Below, piece by piece: positions 1-6,912 of a stretch of DNA of 17,078 bases. This DNA comes from Opitutia bacterium UBA7350. Its GTDB lineage: Bacteria; Verrucomicrobiota; Verrucomicrobiia; Opitutales; Coraliomargaritaceae. The number at the start of each line of letters is the position of its first letter. Positions within the stretch are counted from its first letter, which is position 1. The DNA lies in NCBI GenBank assembly GCA_002470925.1, contig DKOX01000106.1, positions 1 to 17,078 on the forward strand, written 5' to 3'. Under the pieces are notes generated by a model. It did no database searches, had not been told where the DNA came from, and saw only the letters and a program-made list of their open reading frames with translations. The translations under genes and the position numbers were made by a program.

Positions 1-954
1 CAAGTGCCGATCCTTATCCGCAAAACGTACAAACTTATCTTCAATACTCGGACAATAGCGCGGTCCCCTACTCTCGATCACCCCGGAATACATGGGCGAT
101 AGGTGTAGATTTGCATCCACGATCTCCCTTGTCGCGGCGCTGGTGTAGGTCATCCAGCAGGAAACCTGATCCTTTCCGGGCCTCCAACCCAACTTGCGCT
201 GGCCGGGATGTTCCACGTGGAACAAATCCGTTTCTTCTCGGGTGTCGTAAAAGCCAAAGAGCGTTGGTTCAGGGTCGCCTTTTTGCTCTTCCAAGGCGCT
301 GAAATCGATACTGGACCCCAAAATACGCGCCGGCGTGCCGGTTTTCAATCGCTCCAGTTCGATGCCCGCCTCCAAAAACGACCCGGACAAACCCTGAACC
401 GAAAAATCCCCCATGCGCCCGCCTTTGTTCTTATTCTGACCCACATGCATCAGCCCCCGCAGAAAAGTCCCGGTAGTCACAATCACGGTTTTGGCGTAAA
501 ATTCGACCTCCAGATTAGTCCGAACGCCCACAACCCGCCCATCCCGATAAATAAGGCCCTCAACCATCGCCTGGAAAATATCCAAATTATCTTGTAACTC
601 CAAAACATGCTTCATCCGAAACTGATAGGCTTTTTTATCGCATTGCGCACGGGGCGCCTGTACTGCCGGTCCTTTGGAGGCATTTAGAAGCCTGAACTGG
701 ATAGCGGTCGTGTCCGTATTCACTGCCATCGCGCCACCCAACGCGTCAATTTCACGAACCATATGACCTTTGGCTTGCCCGCCAATTGCGGGATTACAGC
801 TCATTTGCGCGATTGTATCGAGATTTCCGGTCAGCACGAGCGTATCGGCACCGAGTCTTGCCGCTGCCAGGGCCGCCTCGCAGCCGGCATGCCCAGCTCC
901 GCATACGATCACATCGTATAATTGCTCAGGTCCGTGTTTTAAGCCGCCACTCAT
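1..954 (-). CDS. mnmG: tRNA uridine-5-carboxymethylaminomethyl modification enzyme MnmG (GidA), C-terminus cut by window edge
   Basis: FAD-dependent partner of MnmE. Together they install the carboxymethylaminomethyl (or aminomethyl) group at C5 of wobble U34 in certain tRNAs, in the cytoplasm. I translated the reverse strand from ATG at 954-952 and found 318 open codons to the window edge. The N-terminus has the FAD-binding Gly-rich loop GAGHAGCEA (residues 19-27), then SCNPAIGGQAKGH and the GGAMAVNTD segment, all hallmarks of MnmG. The family is usually about 620-630 residues, so roughly the second half lies outside. The start overlaps the mnmE stop by four bases (ATGA), so translation is probably coupled. 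A parS palindrome is embedded at codons 244-249. The identity is secure; only the downstream end is unknown. Confidence 0.96.
   Translation of the reverse strand, partial: MSGGLKHGPEQLYDVIVCGAGHAGCEAALAAARLGADTLVLTGNLDTIAQMSCNPAIGGQAKGHMVREIDALGGAMAVNTDTTAIQFRLLNASKGPAVQAPRAQCDKKAYQFRMKHVLELQDNLDIFQAMVEGLIYRDGRVVGVRTNLEVEFYAKTVIVTTGTFLRGLMHVGQNKNKGGRMGDFSVQGLSGSFLEAGIELERLKTGTPARILGSSIDFSALEEQKGDPEPTLFGFYDTREETDLFHVEHPGQRKLGWRPGKDQVSCWMTYTSAATREIVDANLHLSPMYSGVIESRGPRYCPSIEDKFVRFADKDRHL
209..224. promoter_or_regulatory. parS centromere-like site, perfect 16-bp palindrome inside mnmG
   Basis: TGTTCCACGTGGAACA reads identically on both strands and matches the bacterial parS consensus TGTTYCACGTGRAACA at every position. 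parS is the site where ParB loads to organise the origin region with ParA and SMC. In the mnmG frame it encodes Leu-Phe-His-Val-Glu-His (codons 244-249). A chance match to this 16-mer in 17 kb is about 1 in 10^5. It was the only full match I noticed in the window. Confidence 0.85.
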
Positions 955-2312
955 TTTCCGATACAAAACTCTTTAAACAGACGATCAAGCATGCGCTCAT
1001 TGTCAACTCGACCCACCACATCACCTAAAGCATCGACTGCCTGACGCAAATCCGCCGCGATCAATTCTGATAATTCTTGATCCTTCATTTTTTGCAAGGC
1101 CTTCTCAAGGGCGTTGACTGCAATTGTCAGCGCCGCGGCATGACGGGCATTAAGGACCAGGCCATCCACCGCCGCGAGGGGAGCGGTTTGAGCATCCAGT
1201 GCCGCCGCCCAGGCCGTCTTTAATTCCGCTAAGCCCGTTCCGTGCTTAGCCGCAATGCGGCAATGTTTTAAATCAGACCGGAAGGATGCACAAGCCTGAC
1301 TCTCCGGCAAATCCATTTTATTTTCCAATACCAGTGTATTTTCCGGTGTTAATTTTGCGAGCAAATCAGGGGGCAGGGCAGGGGAGGGCGCCGTTGAATC
1401 AAGAACCAATAGGAAGAAGTCTGCCGTTTCGGCTTGCTCCATAGTGCGTTCTATACCAATGCTTTCCAAATCATTTGCCGCTGCGTGGAGTCCTGCTGTA
1501 TCCAAAATTTCGATACGCCATGCACCCACCATTATAAATGCAGATAAATAATCGCGGGTCGTGCCGGGCCGGTCGCTCACAATCGCCCGATCGGTGCCGA
1601 CAAGGGCATTAATCAGGCTACTTTTCCCGACATTGGGCTCTCCCACGATGAGGGTTTTTACGCCTTCATGCAAAAGGGCGGCATATTGCCGTGTTTCTAT
1701 CAAAGCCTTTAATTCCTGTATCAGGCGTTTCAGATCCAGAGCGGGCCCAGCCTCGTCTACGGGAGGTAGGTCCTCTTCCGGGAAGTCAATATAAGCTTCC
1801 AGATGCGCCATTATATGTAGCAACTGCTCGGTCAGGGCACTCATTTTGCGCCCAACCGACCCGTGTAGTTGGCGCCGTGCGAGCTCGAGACTGCGCTCCG
1901 ATCGCGCGTGGATTAAATCTGCAACTGCTTCCGCTTGAGTGAGATCCATACGCCCGTTTAAAAATGCAGTGCGGGTGAATTCGCCCGGATCTGCCACACG
2001 GCAACCGCGAGCGAGGAGATCTTCGAGAATGAGCTGTATGATAAAGGGGTTTCCATGCGGGGCAATCTCCAGCATCGCAGCTCCGGTAAAGGAATGGCCC
2101 TCCGCAAAATAAGTTAGCAAGCAGCTATCGACGGTTTCCCCATTTTCTTTGTGATACTGCCCATAATAGGCACGTCTGGGCTCAAGGGTCTGAATCCGGC
2201 CCAATAGGGCGGGACCCAGTTCCACGCAATCCGGCCCGCTAAGGCGAATCAAGGCTACCGCCGATTCGCCTGCAGGTGTAGAAAGCGCAACAATCGTGTC
2301 AGTGGCAGGCAT
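951..2312 (-). CDS. mnmE: tRNA modification GTPase MnmE (TrmE)
   Basis: G protein that uses a folate one-carbon unit and works with MnmG on U34 of tRNA. The product is 453 residues, close to E. coli MnmE (454). It has the folate-binding N-terminal domain, a helical domain, and a G domain with P-loop GEPNVGKSS (residues 224-232), DTAG (271-274) and NKMD (331-334). It ends in the conserved C-x-G-K tail (CIGK), whose Cys is needed for modification. I chose ATG at 2312 because it begins the conserved TIVALSTPAGESAVALIRLSG block; an upstream TTG at 2351 would only add 13 unconserved residues. recA ends 84 bases upstream on the same strand, so recA-mnmE-mnmG may be one transcript. The stop overlaps the mnmG start (ATGA). 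Confidence 0.97.
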   Translation of the reverse strand: MPATDTIVALSTPAGESAVALIRLSGPDCVELGPALLGRIQTLEPRRAYYGQYHKENGETVDSCLLTYFAEGHSFTGAAMLEIAPHGNPFIIQLILEDLLARGCRVADPGEFTRTAFLNGRMDLTQAEAVADLIHARSERSLELARRQLHGSVGRKMSALTEQLLHIMAHLEAYIDFPEEDLPPVDEAGPALDLKRLIQELKALIETRQYAALLHEGVKTLIVGEPNVGKSSLINALVGTDRAIVSDRPGTTRDYLSAFIMVGAWRIEILDTAGLHAAANDLESIGIERTMEQAETADFFLLVLDSTAPSPALPPDLLAKLTPENTLVLENKMDLPESQACASFRSDLKHCRIAAKHGTGLAELKTAWAAALDAQTAPLAAVDGLVLNARHAAALTIAVNALEKALQKMKDQELSELIAADLRQAVDALGDVVGRVDNERMLDRLFKEFCIGK

Positions 2313-2396
2313 GGCAAATTGCAACCATCCCTGAAAGGTGGCGCAGGTCAAGCTTGCAGCGAAGGACCGATGAGGCAGGGGAGTTCTGCTGATTCT

Positions 2397-3479
2397 TTAA
2401 GCTTCCTCAATCTCTGGAGACGGCTCTTTGTCACCGGTCAGAGACTCGCCGCCCTTCGGCTGAACCTTCTCCAGGATCAACTGGGTCAATTCATCCGCAA
2501 CATCAGGATGGTCGATCAAATGCTGCTTGGCGGCTTCGCGGCCCTGGCCGACCATTTCACCCTTGTAGGCAATCCATGACCCCTTCTTCTCCAACAACTT
2601 ATGCTCAACGCCAAGATCAATCAAGGAGCCCGAGTGCGAAATCCCCTCATTATACATAATGTCAAATTCACAGTCGGTGAAGGGTGGGGCGACTTTGTTC
2701 TTAACGACTTTCAGGCGGGTGCGATTACCCACAACCTTCCCGGAAGATTCCTTTATTTGACCAATCCGGCGAATATCCATACGCACGGAGGAGAAGAATT
2801 TAAGGGCCCGCCCGCCGGGCTGCGTTTCAGGGCTCCCGAACATTACTCCAATCTTTTCACGTATTTGATTGGTAAAGAGCACCACACAATTGGATTTGTT
2901 GATTGCACCGGCAAGACGGCGCATCGCCTGACTCATCATGCGGGCCTGAAGCCCGACGGTGGTGTCGCCCATTTGCCCATCCAGTTCGTTTTTTGAGACA
3001 AGGGCCGCGACCGAGTCGACTACAATTATGTCTACCGCACCGGAACGAATGAGGGTTTCGGTGATATTGAGGGCGTCTTCCCCGCTTTCTGGCTGTGAAA
3101 CCATGAGATTTTCGAGATCGACCCCCACAACCTTGGCGTAGCGCGGGTCGAGCGCGTGCTCGACATCAATAAAGACGGCATTGCCCCCGAGTTTTTGGGC
3201 CTGAGCAATGGCGCTGAGACAAAAGGTGGTTTTACCGGAACTTTCGGGGCCGTATATTTCACAGATGCGCCCGCGGGGCAGGCCGCCAATGCCGAGGGTT
3301 AGGTCGATGGCAATGGAACCGGTCGAAATGACGTCCACCTTCATTTGGACCGCTTCGCCGAGGCGCATCAGGGCTCCGGGGCCGAATTGTTTATTGATGC
3401 CCGAAATCGCAAGGTCGAGGTTCTTGCGGTCTTTTTCGGGGGTACGTTCAGTTTTGTTGATTTGTGTTTTAGCGGGCAT
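2397..3479 (-). CDS. recA: Recombinase RecA
   Basis: ATP-dependent strand-exchange protein for homologous recombination, and the co-protease that triggers LexA cleavage in the SOS response. The product is 360 residues (E. coli 352). The Walker A motif GPESSGKT is at 77-84 and the Walker B stretch IIVVD at 151-155. The loop-2 region GVMFGSPETQPGGRALKFFSS (211-231) contacts DNA, and the tail is acidic (ends EIEEA). ATG at 3479 gives the normal RecA start; the frame is open further upstream to 3698, but that part has no RecA similarity. No Shine-Dalgarno sequence is visible. The gene is divergent from the HAD gene at 3740 and is followed by mnmE. Confidence 0.98.
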   Translation of the reverse strand: MPAKTQINKTERTPEKDRKNLDLAISGINKQFGPGALMRLGEAVQMKVDVISTGSIAIDLTLGIGGLPRGRICEIYGPESSGKTTFCLSAIAQAQKLGGNAVFIDVEHALDPRYAKVVGVDLENLMVSQPESGEDALNITETLIRSGAVDIIVVDSVAALVSKNELDGQMGDTTVGLQARMMSQAMRRLAGAINKSNCVVLFTNQIREKIGVMFGSPETQPGGRALKFFSSVRMDIRRIGQIKESSGKVVGNRTRLKVVKNKVAPPFTDCEFDIMYNEGISHSGSLIDLGVEHKLLEKKGSWIAYKGEMVGQGREAAKQHLIDHPDVADELTQLILEKVQPKGGESLTGDKEPSPEIEEA

Positions 3480-3739
3480 GCTGCAATAATTTGGGATTAA
3501 AAATTTAAATTGCAACGAAGCTTGTAAAAGGAATTCGCAATGGCAAGCACAAATGATAATTTGTTCACTAGTTTTTCTGTCTCGGGGCAGGTCTTGCGCT
3601 TCGCTCATAGAAGAGGGGCAAAAGGCGGGCACATTTGCGTGGAATTCGCAGGCGGGCAGCAACACTTGGAGCGAACTACTCCGGCAAGATTCGATCACTT
3701 AGGCTTGCGGCTCGCGTCTCGTGAGGACTTCTTAGGCAA
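3480..3739. promoter_or_regulatory. Divergent intergenic region between recA and the HAD gene
   Basis: This 260-bp gap must hold the promoters for both recA and the HAD gene. It contains an interrupted palindrome at 3547-3566: arms GCACAAAT and ATTTGTTC around GATA, seven of eight positions symmetric. It also has a 10-bp direct repeat GGAATTCGCA at 3530-3539 and 3641-3650, and a shorter repeat GGCGGGCA at 3624-3631 and 3651-3658. I could not pick a convincing -35/-10 pair. No complete pair of TGTTC/GAACA half-sites, which I recall as the reported Verrucomicrobia LexA motif, is present; there is only one GAACA half on the minus strand. Confidence 0.4.
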
Positions 3740-4408
3740 ATGGGCAAACGCTACCAACATATCATCTGGGACTGGAATGGCACGCTCCTCAATGACACCT
3801 GGCTTTGCGTGGAGGTATTGAACGCTCTTCTGGCGGAGCGGGGACGTGCCGCAATCGGGGCGGATGAATACCGGAAGCAATTTGGATTCCCGGTCATTCA
3901 TTTCTACGATTACCTCGGTTTTGATGTGGATGTGGACAGTTTTGAGAGCGTGAGCCGGGCGTTTATTGATGCCTACGAAGCACGCTGGTTGGAGGAATGT
4001 AGCCTGCACCCCGACGCGGAAGCGGTTTTGCAAGCACTAAGCGCGGGCGGCCTGAGCCATTCCATCCTTTCGGCAGCCGAGCAGTCCACCCTGGAGCGCG
4101 GCGTTGCACATTTTGGTATTGGTTCCCATTTCAAGGGCGTAATCGGGACTGACAATATTCATGCGCTCGGGAAGGTCGAGCGGGGGCGTGCATGGATGGC
4201 TCAACTTAAATGGCCTCCGGAGGCGGTTGTTCTGGTGGGGGACACCCTGCATGACCTCGAGGTTGCAGAGGCGATTGGTTGTGACTGCGTATTGATGACG
4301 CACGGGCATCATTGCCCAACGCGACTCGGCAATAGCGGGGCTCCGCTGGCTCATTCCCTGTGCGAGTTGGTCGATTCCCTGACTCCCAAAACCACCGCAG
4401 GCGAGTAG
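3740..4408 (+). CDS. HAD-superfamily hydrolase, phosphoglycolate-phosphatase-like
   Basis: Probable cytoplasmic phosphatase on a small phosphorylated substrate; the substrate cannot be read from sequence. The product is 222 residues. HAD motif I is WDWNGTLLND with nucleophile Asp11, but the second Asp of the usual DxD is Asn13. Motif II is Ser111, motif III is Lys145, and motif IV is VGDTLHDLEVA with Asp168 and Asp172. A C1-type cap lies between motifs I and II. AGG at 3734-3736 is a weak ribosome binding site three bases before the ATG. The gene ends three bases from the convergent GGCT-family stop. The Asp-to-Asn change is seen, from memory, in other HAD proteins with the same DWNGTL signature, so it does not by itself mean the enzyme is dead. 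Alternative roles are another small-phosphate phosphatase or beta-phosphoglucomutase-like activity. Confidence 0.85.
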   Translation: MGKRYQHIIWDWNGTLLNDTWLCVEVLNALLAERGRAAIGADEYRKQFGFPVIHFYDYLGFDVDVDSFESVSRAFIDAYEARWLEECSLHPDAEAVLQALSAGGLSHSILSAAEQSTLERGVAHFGIGSHFKGVIGTDNIHALGKVERGRAWMAQLKWPPEAVVLVGDTLHDLEVAEAIGCDCVLMTHGHHCPTRLGNSGAPLAHSLCELVDSLTPKTTAGE

Positions 4409-4411
4409 GGG

Positions 4412-4819
4412 TTAAACGATCCAGCAGCCGCTTGGAAGGAGTTGCGGCTCGCAAGCCGCAAGCACATGCGGGTTTACCTCATAGGCCCAGAGCTGGCCAA
4501 GTGGCTGGCCCTCCAAAGAAAAGCAGGGGACTTTACGCCTTTCGTATTCGTTGATATCGCGGGAACGACCCTCGACAAAGCCCTCCAATTCATCGACCGC
4601 CGCAAAGTTAGCCGCCTCAATGAATTCATGCACACAGCCCTCGATCCAGCCCTGTTCATTGAAAACTGCCCCCGGATAGCCGCAGCCCAAATCGTAGAGT
4701 TGTCCGCGGATCCGGGCCGGAGTGGCGCGCTGCACTTTTCCCTCACAAAAACGCTTCCAGTAGCGGCCGCCAGGCTTGAGCGTCCCATATACAAAGACCG
4801 ATAATTCCGTAAAGGCCAT
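4412..4819 (-). CDS. Gamma-glutamylcyclotransferase-like (AIG2/GGCT family) protein
   Basis: Small cytoplasmic enzyme of the fold that releases 5-oxoproline from gamma-glutamyl amines or peptides. The product is 135 residues. The N-terminal signature VFVYGTLKPGG (residues 8-18) forms the substrate pocket. The likely catalytic acid is Glu79 in VDELEGF, and the chain ends with the family-like pattern SGCW. The ATG at 4819 puts the YGTL motif at its usual distance from the N-terminus; the frame is open upstream to 5086, but that extension runs over the peroxiredoxin terminator and gene. It lies downstream of the peroxiredoxin on the same strand, separated by a terminator, so it probably has its own promoter. 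It is convergent with the HAD gene. Substrate is unknown; glutathione breakdown is possible but unproven. Confidence 0.85.
   Translation of the reverse strand: MAFTELSVFVYGTLKPGGRYWKRFCEGKVQRATPARIRGQLYDLGCGYPGAVFNEQGWIEGCVHEFIEAANFAAVDELEGFVEGRSRDINEYERRKVPCFSLEGQPLGQLWAYEVNPHVLAACEPQLLPSGCWIV
4442..4461. repeat. Perfect inverted repeat (8-bp arms) within the 3' end of the GGCT-family gene
   Basis: Arms TTGCGGCT and AGCCGCAA flank a four-base loop (CGCA). The hairpin lies 30 bases inside the GGCT-family gene and 34 bases past the convergent HAD stop. In RNA from either strand it would form a strong stem. No T-run follows on either side, so it is not a classical intrinsic terminator, but it could pause transcription or protect the 3' end of the HAD message. 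It resembles in style the hairpins at 17016-17078. Confidence 0.5.
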
Positions 4820-4837
4820 GCGGGAAAAAGCTCCGCC

Positions 4838-4854
4838 TTGACACTGTTTGTCAA
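4838..4854. promoter_or_regulatory. 17-bp interrupted palindrome upstream of the GGCT-family gene
   Basis: TTGACA, five bases, then TGTCAA: a perfect 6-bp dyad located 19-35 bases upstream of the GGCT-family start. Read on the minus strand the first arm is also a consensus -35 hexamer (TTGACA), but no good -10 follows at 16-18 bases. It could be an operator or a small hairpin in the leader. It lies next to the T-tract of the peroxiredoxin terminator. Confidence 0.3.
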
Positions 4855-4880
4855 AACAAAAAGACCCGCACACGCGGTCC
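4852..4880 (-). terminator. Rho-independent terminator of the peroxiredoxin gene
   Basis: Reading the minus strand just after the peroxiredoxin stop, GGACCGC, loop GTGT, GCGGGTC forms a six-pair stem with a single bulged G, followed at once by TTTTTGTTTTG. The stem is at 4863-4879 and the T-tract at about 4852-4862. It separates the peroxiredoxin from the GGCT-family gene. Confidence 0.65.
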
Positions 4881-4883
4881 GCT

Positions 4884-5411
4884 TCAACGCGCGAGGTTTG
4901 CCTCGTCCTTTTTCCAGTTACAGGGGCAGAGCTCGTCCGACTGCAGGGCATCCAAAACCCGCAGGATTTCCTCAACATTCCGGCCCACTTCCAAATTGTG
5001 GCAGCACGCGTATTGTACCATGCCTTCGGGATCGACGATGAAGGTCGCCCGCTGGCAGATATTTTGACGCAGTTCGAGGATCCCAAGCTCCTGCGCGAGC
5101 GGACCTGCGGCGATCAAGGGGAAGCCGATTTCCCGCAAATCCTCGTGGGTCTGTCGCCAGGCAAGATGACAATATTCATTGTCGGTGCTCCCACCGACCA
5201 GGACCGCACTGTGTTCCTTAAATTCCTGTAATGCGCGGTTGAAGGCCGCAATCTCAGTGGGGCAGATGAAGCTGAAGTCTTTGGGATAAAAGAAATAAAC
5301 CTGCCACATCCCGTCAAAATCTTCACTGGAAAGGGTGCTTATATCATGCTCGCTCAATCCATTGCAGGCTTGGGCTTTAAATTTGGGAAAGGGTTCTCCT
5401 ACACTGAGCAT
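4884..5411 (-). CDS. AhpC/Prx1-type 2-Cys peroxiredoxin
   Basis: Cytoplasmic thiol peroxidase that reduces hydrogen peroxide and organic hydroperoxides. The product is 175 residues (AhpC about 187). The active site is YPKDFSFICPTEI with peroxidatic Cys50 and the conserved Pro and Ser of the PxxxS/TxxC motif. The C-terminus is ELCPCNW, giving a resolving Cys162 and a second Cys164 in a Cys-Pro-Cys arrangement where many AhpC proteins have CPANW. ATG at 5411 starts the conserved block MLSVGEPFPKFKAQAC; the open frame continues upstream to 5513, but that part is AT-rich and unlike a peroxiredoxin, so I treat it as leader. No AhpF or thioredoxin reductase gene is in the window, so its reductant is unknown. 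It is divergent from miaB and followed by its own terminator. Confidence 0.93.
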   Translation of the reverse strand: MLSVGEPFPKFKAQACNGLSEHDISTLSSEDFDGMWQVYFFYPKDFSFICPTEIAAFNRALQEFKEHSAVLVGGSTDNEYCHLAWRQTHEDLREIGFPLIAAGPLAQELGILELRQNICQRATFIVDPEGMVQYACCHNLEVGRNVEEILRVLDALQSDELCPCNWKKDEANLAR

Positions 5412-5461
5412 ACAAAAATGATCGCAATTAATTTTTAAATATTGATTAAAAACTGTATTTT

Positions 5462-5492
5462 TTGACGGGGTTTGCAATACATAAGTTAAAAT
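5462..5492 (+). promoter_or_regulatory. Possible promoter for miaB
   Basis: In the AT-rich 139-bp gap between the peroxiredoxin and miaB, TTGACG (5462-5467) and TAAAAT (5487-5492) resemble -35 and -10 hexamers, but the 19-base spacing is longer than ideal. A leader of roughly 50 bases would precede the miaB ATG. The same gap must also drive the peroxiredoxin from the other strand. Confidence 0.25.
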
Positions 5493-5550
5493 ATTTTGTT
5501 TTGAATTATGCATTTACAAGCGGCTAGCCAAAAAACAATCTAACGTGTTC

Positions 5551-6912
5551 ATGAACCGGGTTTACATCAAGACCTACGGCTGCCAAATGAATGAGCGTGA
5601 TTCCGAGGCAGTTGCCGCCATGCTGCGAGGCAAGGGCTATACCATGGTTGCAGATGAAGACGAGGCAGACGTCATTCTGCTCAACACTTGCAGCGTCCGG
5701 GAACAGGCAGAACAAAAAGCGATAGGTAAGGCCGGTCATTTGACGGCGCGCAAAAAACGCAAGCCAAACCTCTTGGTCGGGATTATGGGCTGTATGGCGC
5801 AAAATCGGGGCCGTGATCTACTCGACCGTCTGCCGGACCTCGACCTTGTTGTGGGCACCCAGAAATTTCACCGCGTGCCCGATCATTTGAGCAATATGAT
5901 TGCAAGCCTCCAAGGGGCAGGGCCGCGCCCGCAGAGCATTGTGGATCTCGAGGAAGAGGCCGGATCGCAAAATACCATTCGCTCTCACGTGGAGGGCGAG
6001 CAGGTGACCGCCTTTGTGAGCATCATGCAAGGCTGCAATATGAAATGTTCGTATTGCATCGTACCGAAAACCCGCGGAGCGGAACGCGCCCGCACCATGG
6101 AAGCGATTGTGGAGGAGGTTGCCGAACTCGCCGCCAAGGGCACCCGCGAGGTAACCCTGCTCGGACAAATCGTAAACCAATACGGCATCCGGGAGTTTCC
6201 CTTTGTCGATAAAAAGAGCCCCTTTGTGCAACTGCTGGAGAAAATCCACGCCGTTGATGGCATCGAGCGCATCCGCTTTACCAGCCCGCACCCGGTCGGG
6301 TTTAAAGACGATCTCATCGAGTGCTACGGGCGCCTGCCCAAATTATGCGAATACCTGCATTTTCCCATGCAAAGCGGGAGCAATACCATCCTGAAGGCCA
6401 TGCGCCGCCCCTATACGATTGAAAAATTCTGCGAGATCATTGGGAAACTGCGCACCCTTCGCCCGGACATCTATATTTCTACGGATGTGATCGTAGGGTT
6501 TCCCGGTGAAACCGATGCGGATTTCGAATTGACCCGCCAGATCTTTGAAACGCTGCGCTTTGACATGGCTTATCTCTTTAAATACAGCGTGCGCCCCGGA
6601 ACGACCGCAGCGCCGCTCGGCGACCCCGTTCCCACTTCCGTCAAGGAATCACGCAATCAAATCCTCCTCGATATCCTCGCCCGGCATTCCCTGGAACGCA
6701 ATGAATCGCTGGTGGGCACCGTCGAAGAAGTGCTCTTTGAAGGCCCCGCCAAGAAAGGCGAGTCCATGTTCATGGGTCGCACGCGCGGACACCGTAAAGT
6801 CATTGTCAAGGCCAGCCCGCGCCTCGTAGGTCAACTCCTTCCGGTACGCATTGATGGCGCGACGAGCAGTACCCTTTTTGGAGAACTGGAACTCGCCGGC
6901 CTCTCCGCCTAA
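5551..6912 (+). CDS. miaB: tRNA-2-methylthio-N6-dimethylallyladenosine synthase MiaB
   Basis: Radical-SAM methylthiotransferase that converts i6A37 to ms2i6A37 in tRNAs reading UNN codons. The product is 453 residues. The N-terminal UPF0004 domain has the auxiliary-cluster cysteines Cys11 (YGCQMN), Cys47 (NTCSVRE) and Cys81 (GCMAQ). The radical-SAM cluster CxxxCxxC is Cys162, Cys166 and Cys169 (GCNMKCSYCIVP). A TRAM RNA-binding domain follows at about 390-450. ATG at 5551 is preferred over a GTG two codons earlier (5545). Two signature stretches differ from the form I remember: LLGQIVNQYG instead of LLGQNVNSYG, and VPKTRG instead of VPYTRG. The stop overlaps the convergent ispH stop. MtaB/RimO relatives are less likely because length and the YGCQMN start fit MiaB. 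Confidence 0.94.
   Translation: MNRVYIKTYGCQMNERDSEAVAAMLRGKGYTMVADEDEADVILLNTCSVREQAEQKAIGKAGHLTARKKRKPNLLVGIMGCMAQNRGRDLLDRLPDLDLVVGTQKFHRVPDHLSNMIASLQGAGPRPQSIVDLEEEAGSQNTIRSHVEGEQVTAFVSIMQGCNMKCSYCIVPKTRGAERARTMEAIVEEVAELAAKGTREVTLLGQIVNQYGIREFPFVDKKSPFVQLLEKIHAVDGIERIRFTSPHPVGFKDDLIECYGRLPKLCEYLHFPMQSGSNTILKAMRRPYTIEKFCEIIGKLRTLRPDIYISTDVIVGFPGETDADFELTRQIFETLRFDMAYLFKYSVRPGTTAAPLGDPVPTSVKESRNQILLDILARHSLERNESLVGTVEEVLFEGPAKKGESMFMGRTRGHRKVIVKASPRLVGQLLPVRIDGATSSTLFGELELAGLSA

Noticed and set aside
3560..3580. LexA operator upstream of recA
   Set aside because: Only one GAACA half-site on the minus strand; the partner half is absent at the expected spacing.
3480..3698. In-frame upstream extension of recA (73 residues)
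   Set aside because: No RecA similarity, no ribosome binding site, and it would consume most of the divergent promoter region; the ATG at 3479 gives the standard N-terminus.
5412..5513. In-frame upstream extension of the peroxiredoxin (34 residues)
   Set aside because: Very AT-rich, unlike peroxiredoxin N-termini, and it occupies the promoter region shared with miaB.
5980..5999. Second parS-like CACGTG site in miaB
   Set aside because: Only the central TCACGTGGA part fits; the outer bases do not match, leaving about ten of sixteen positions.
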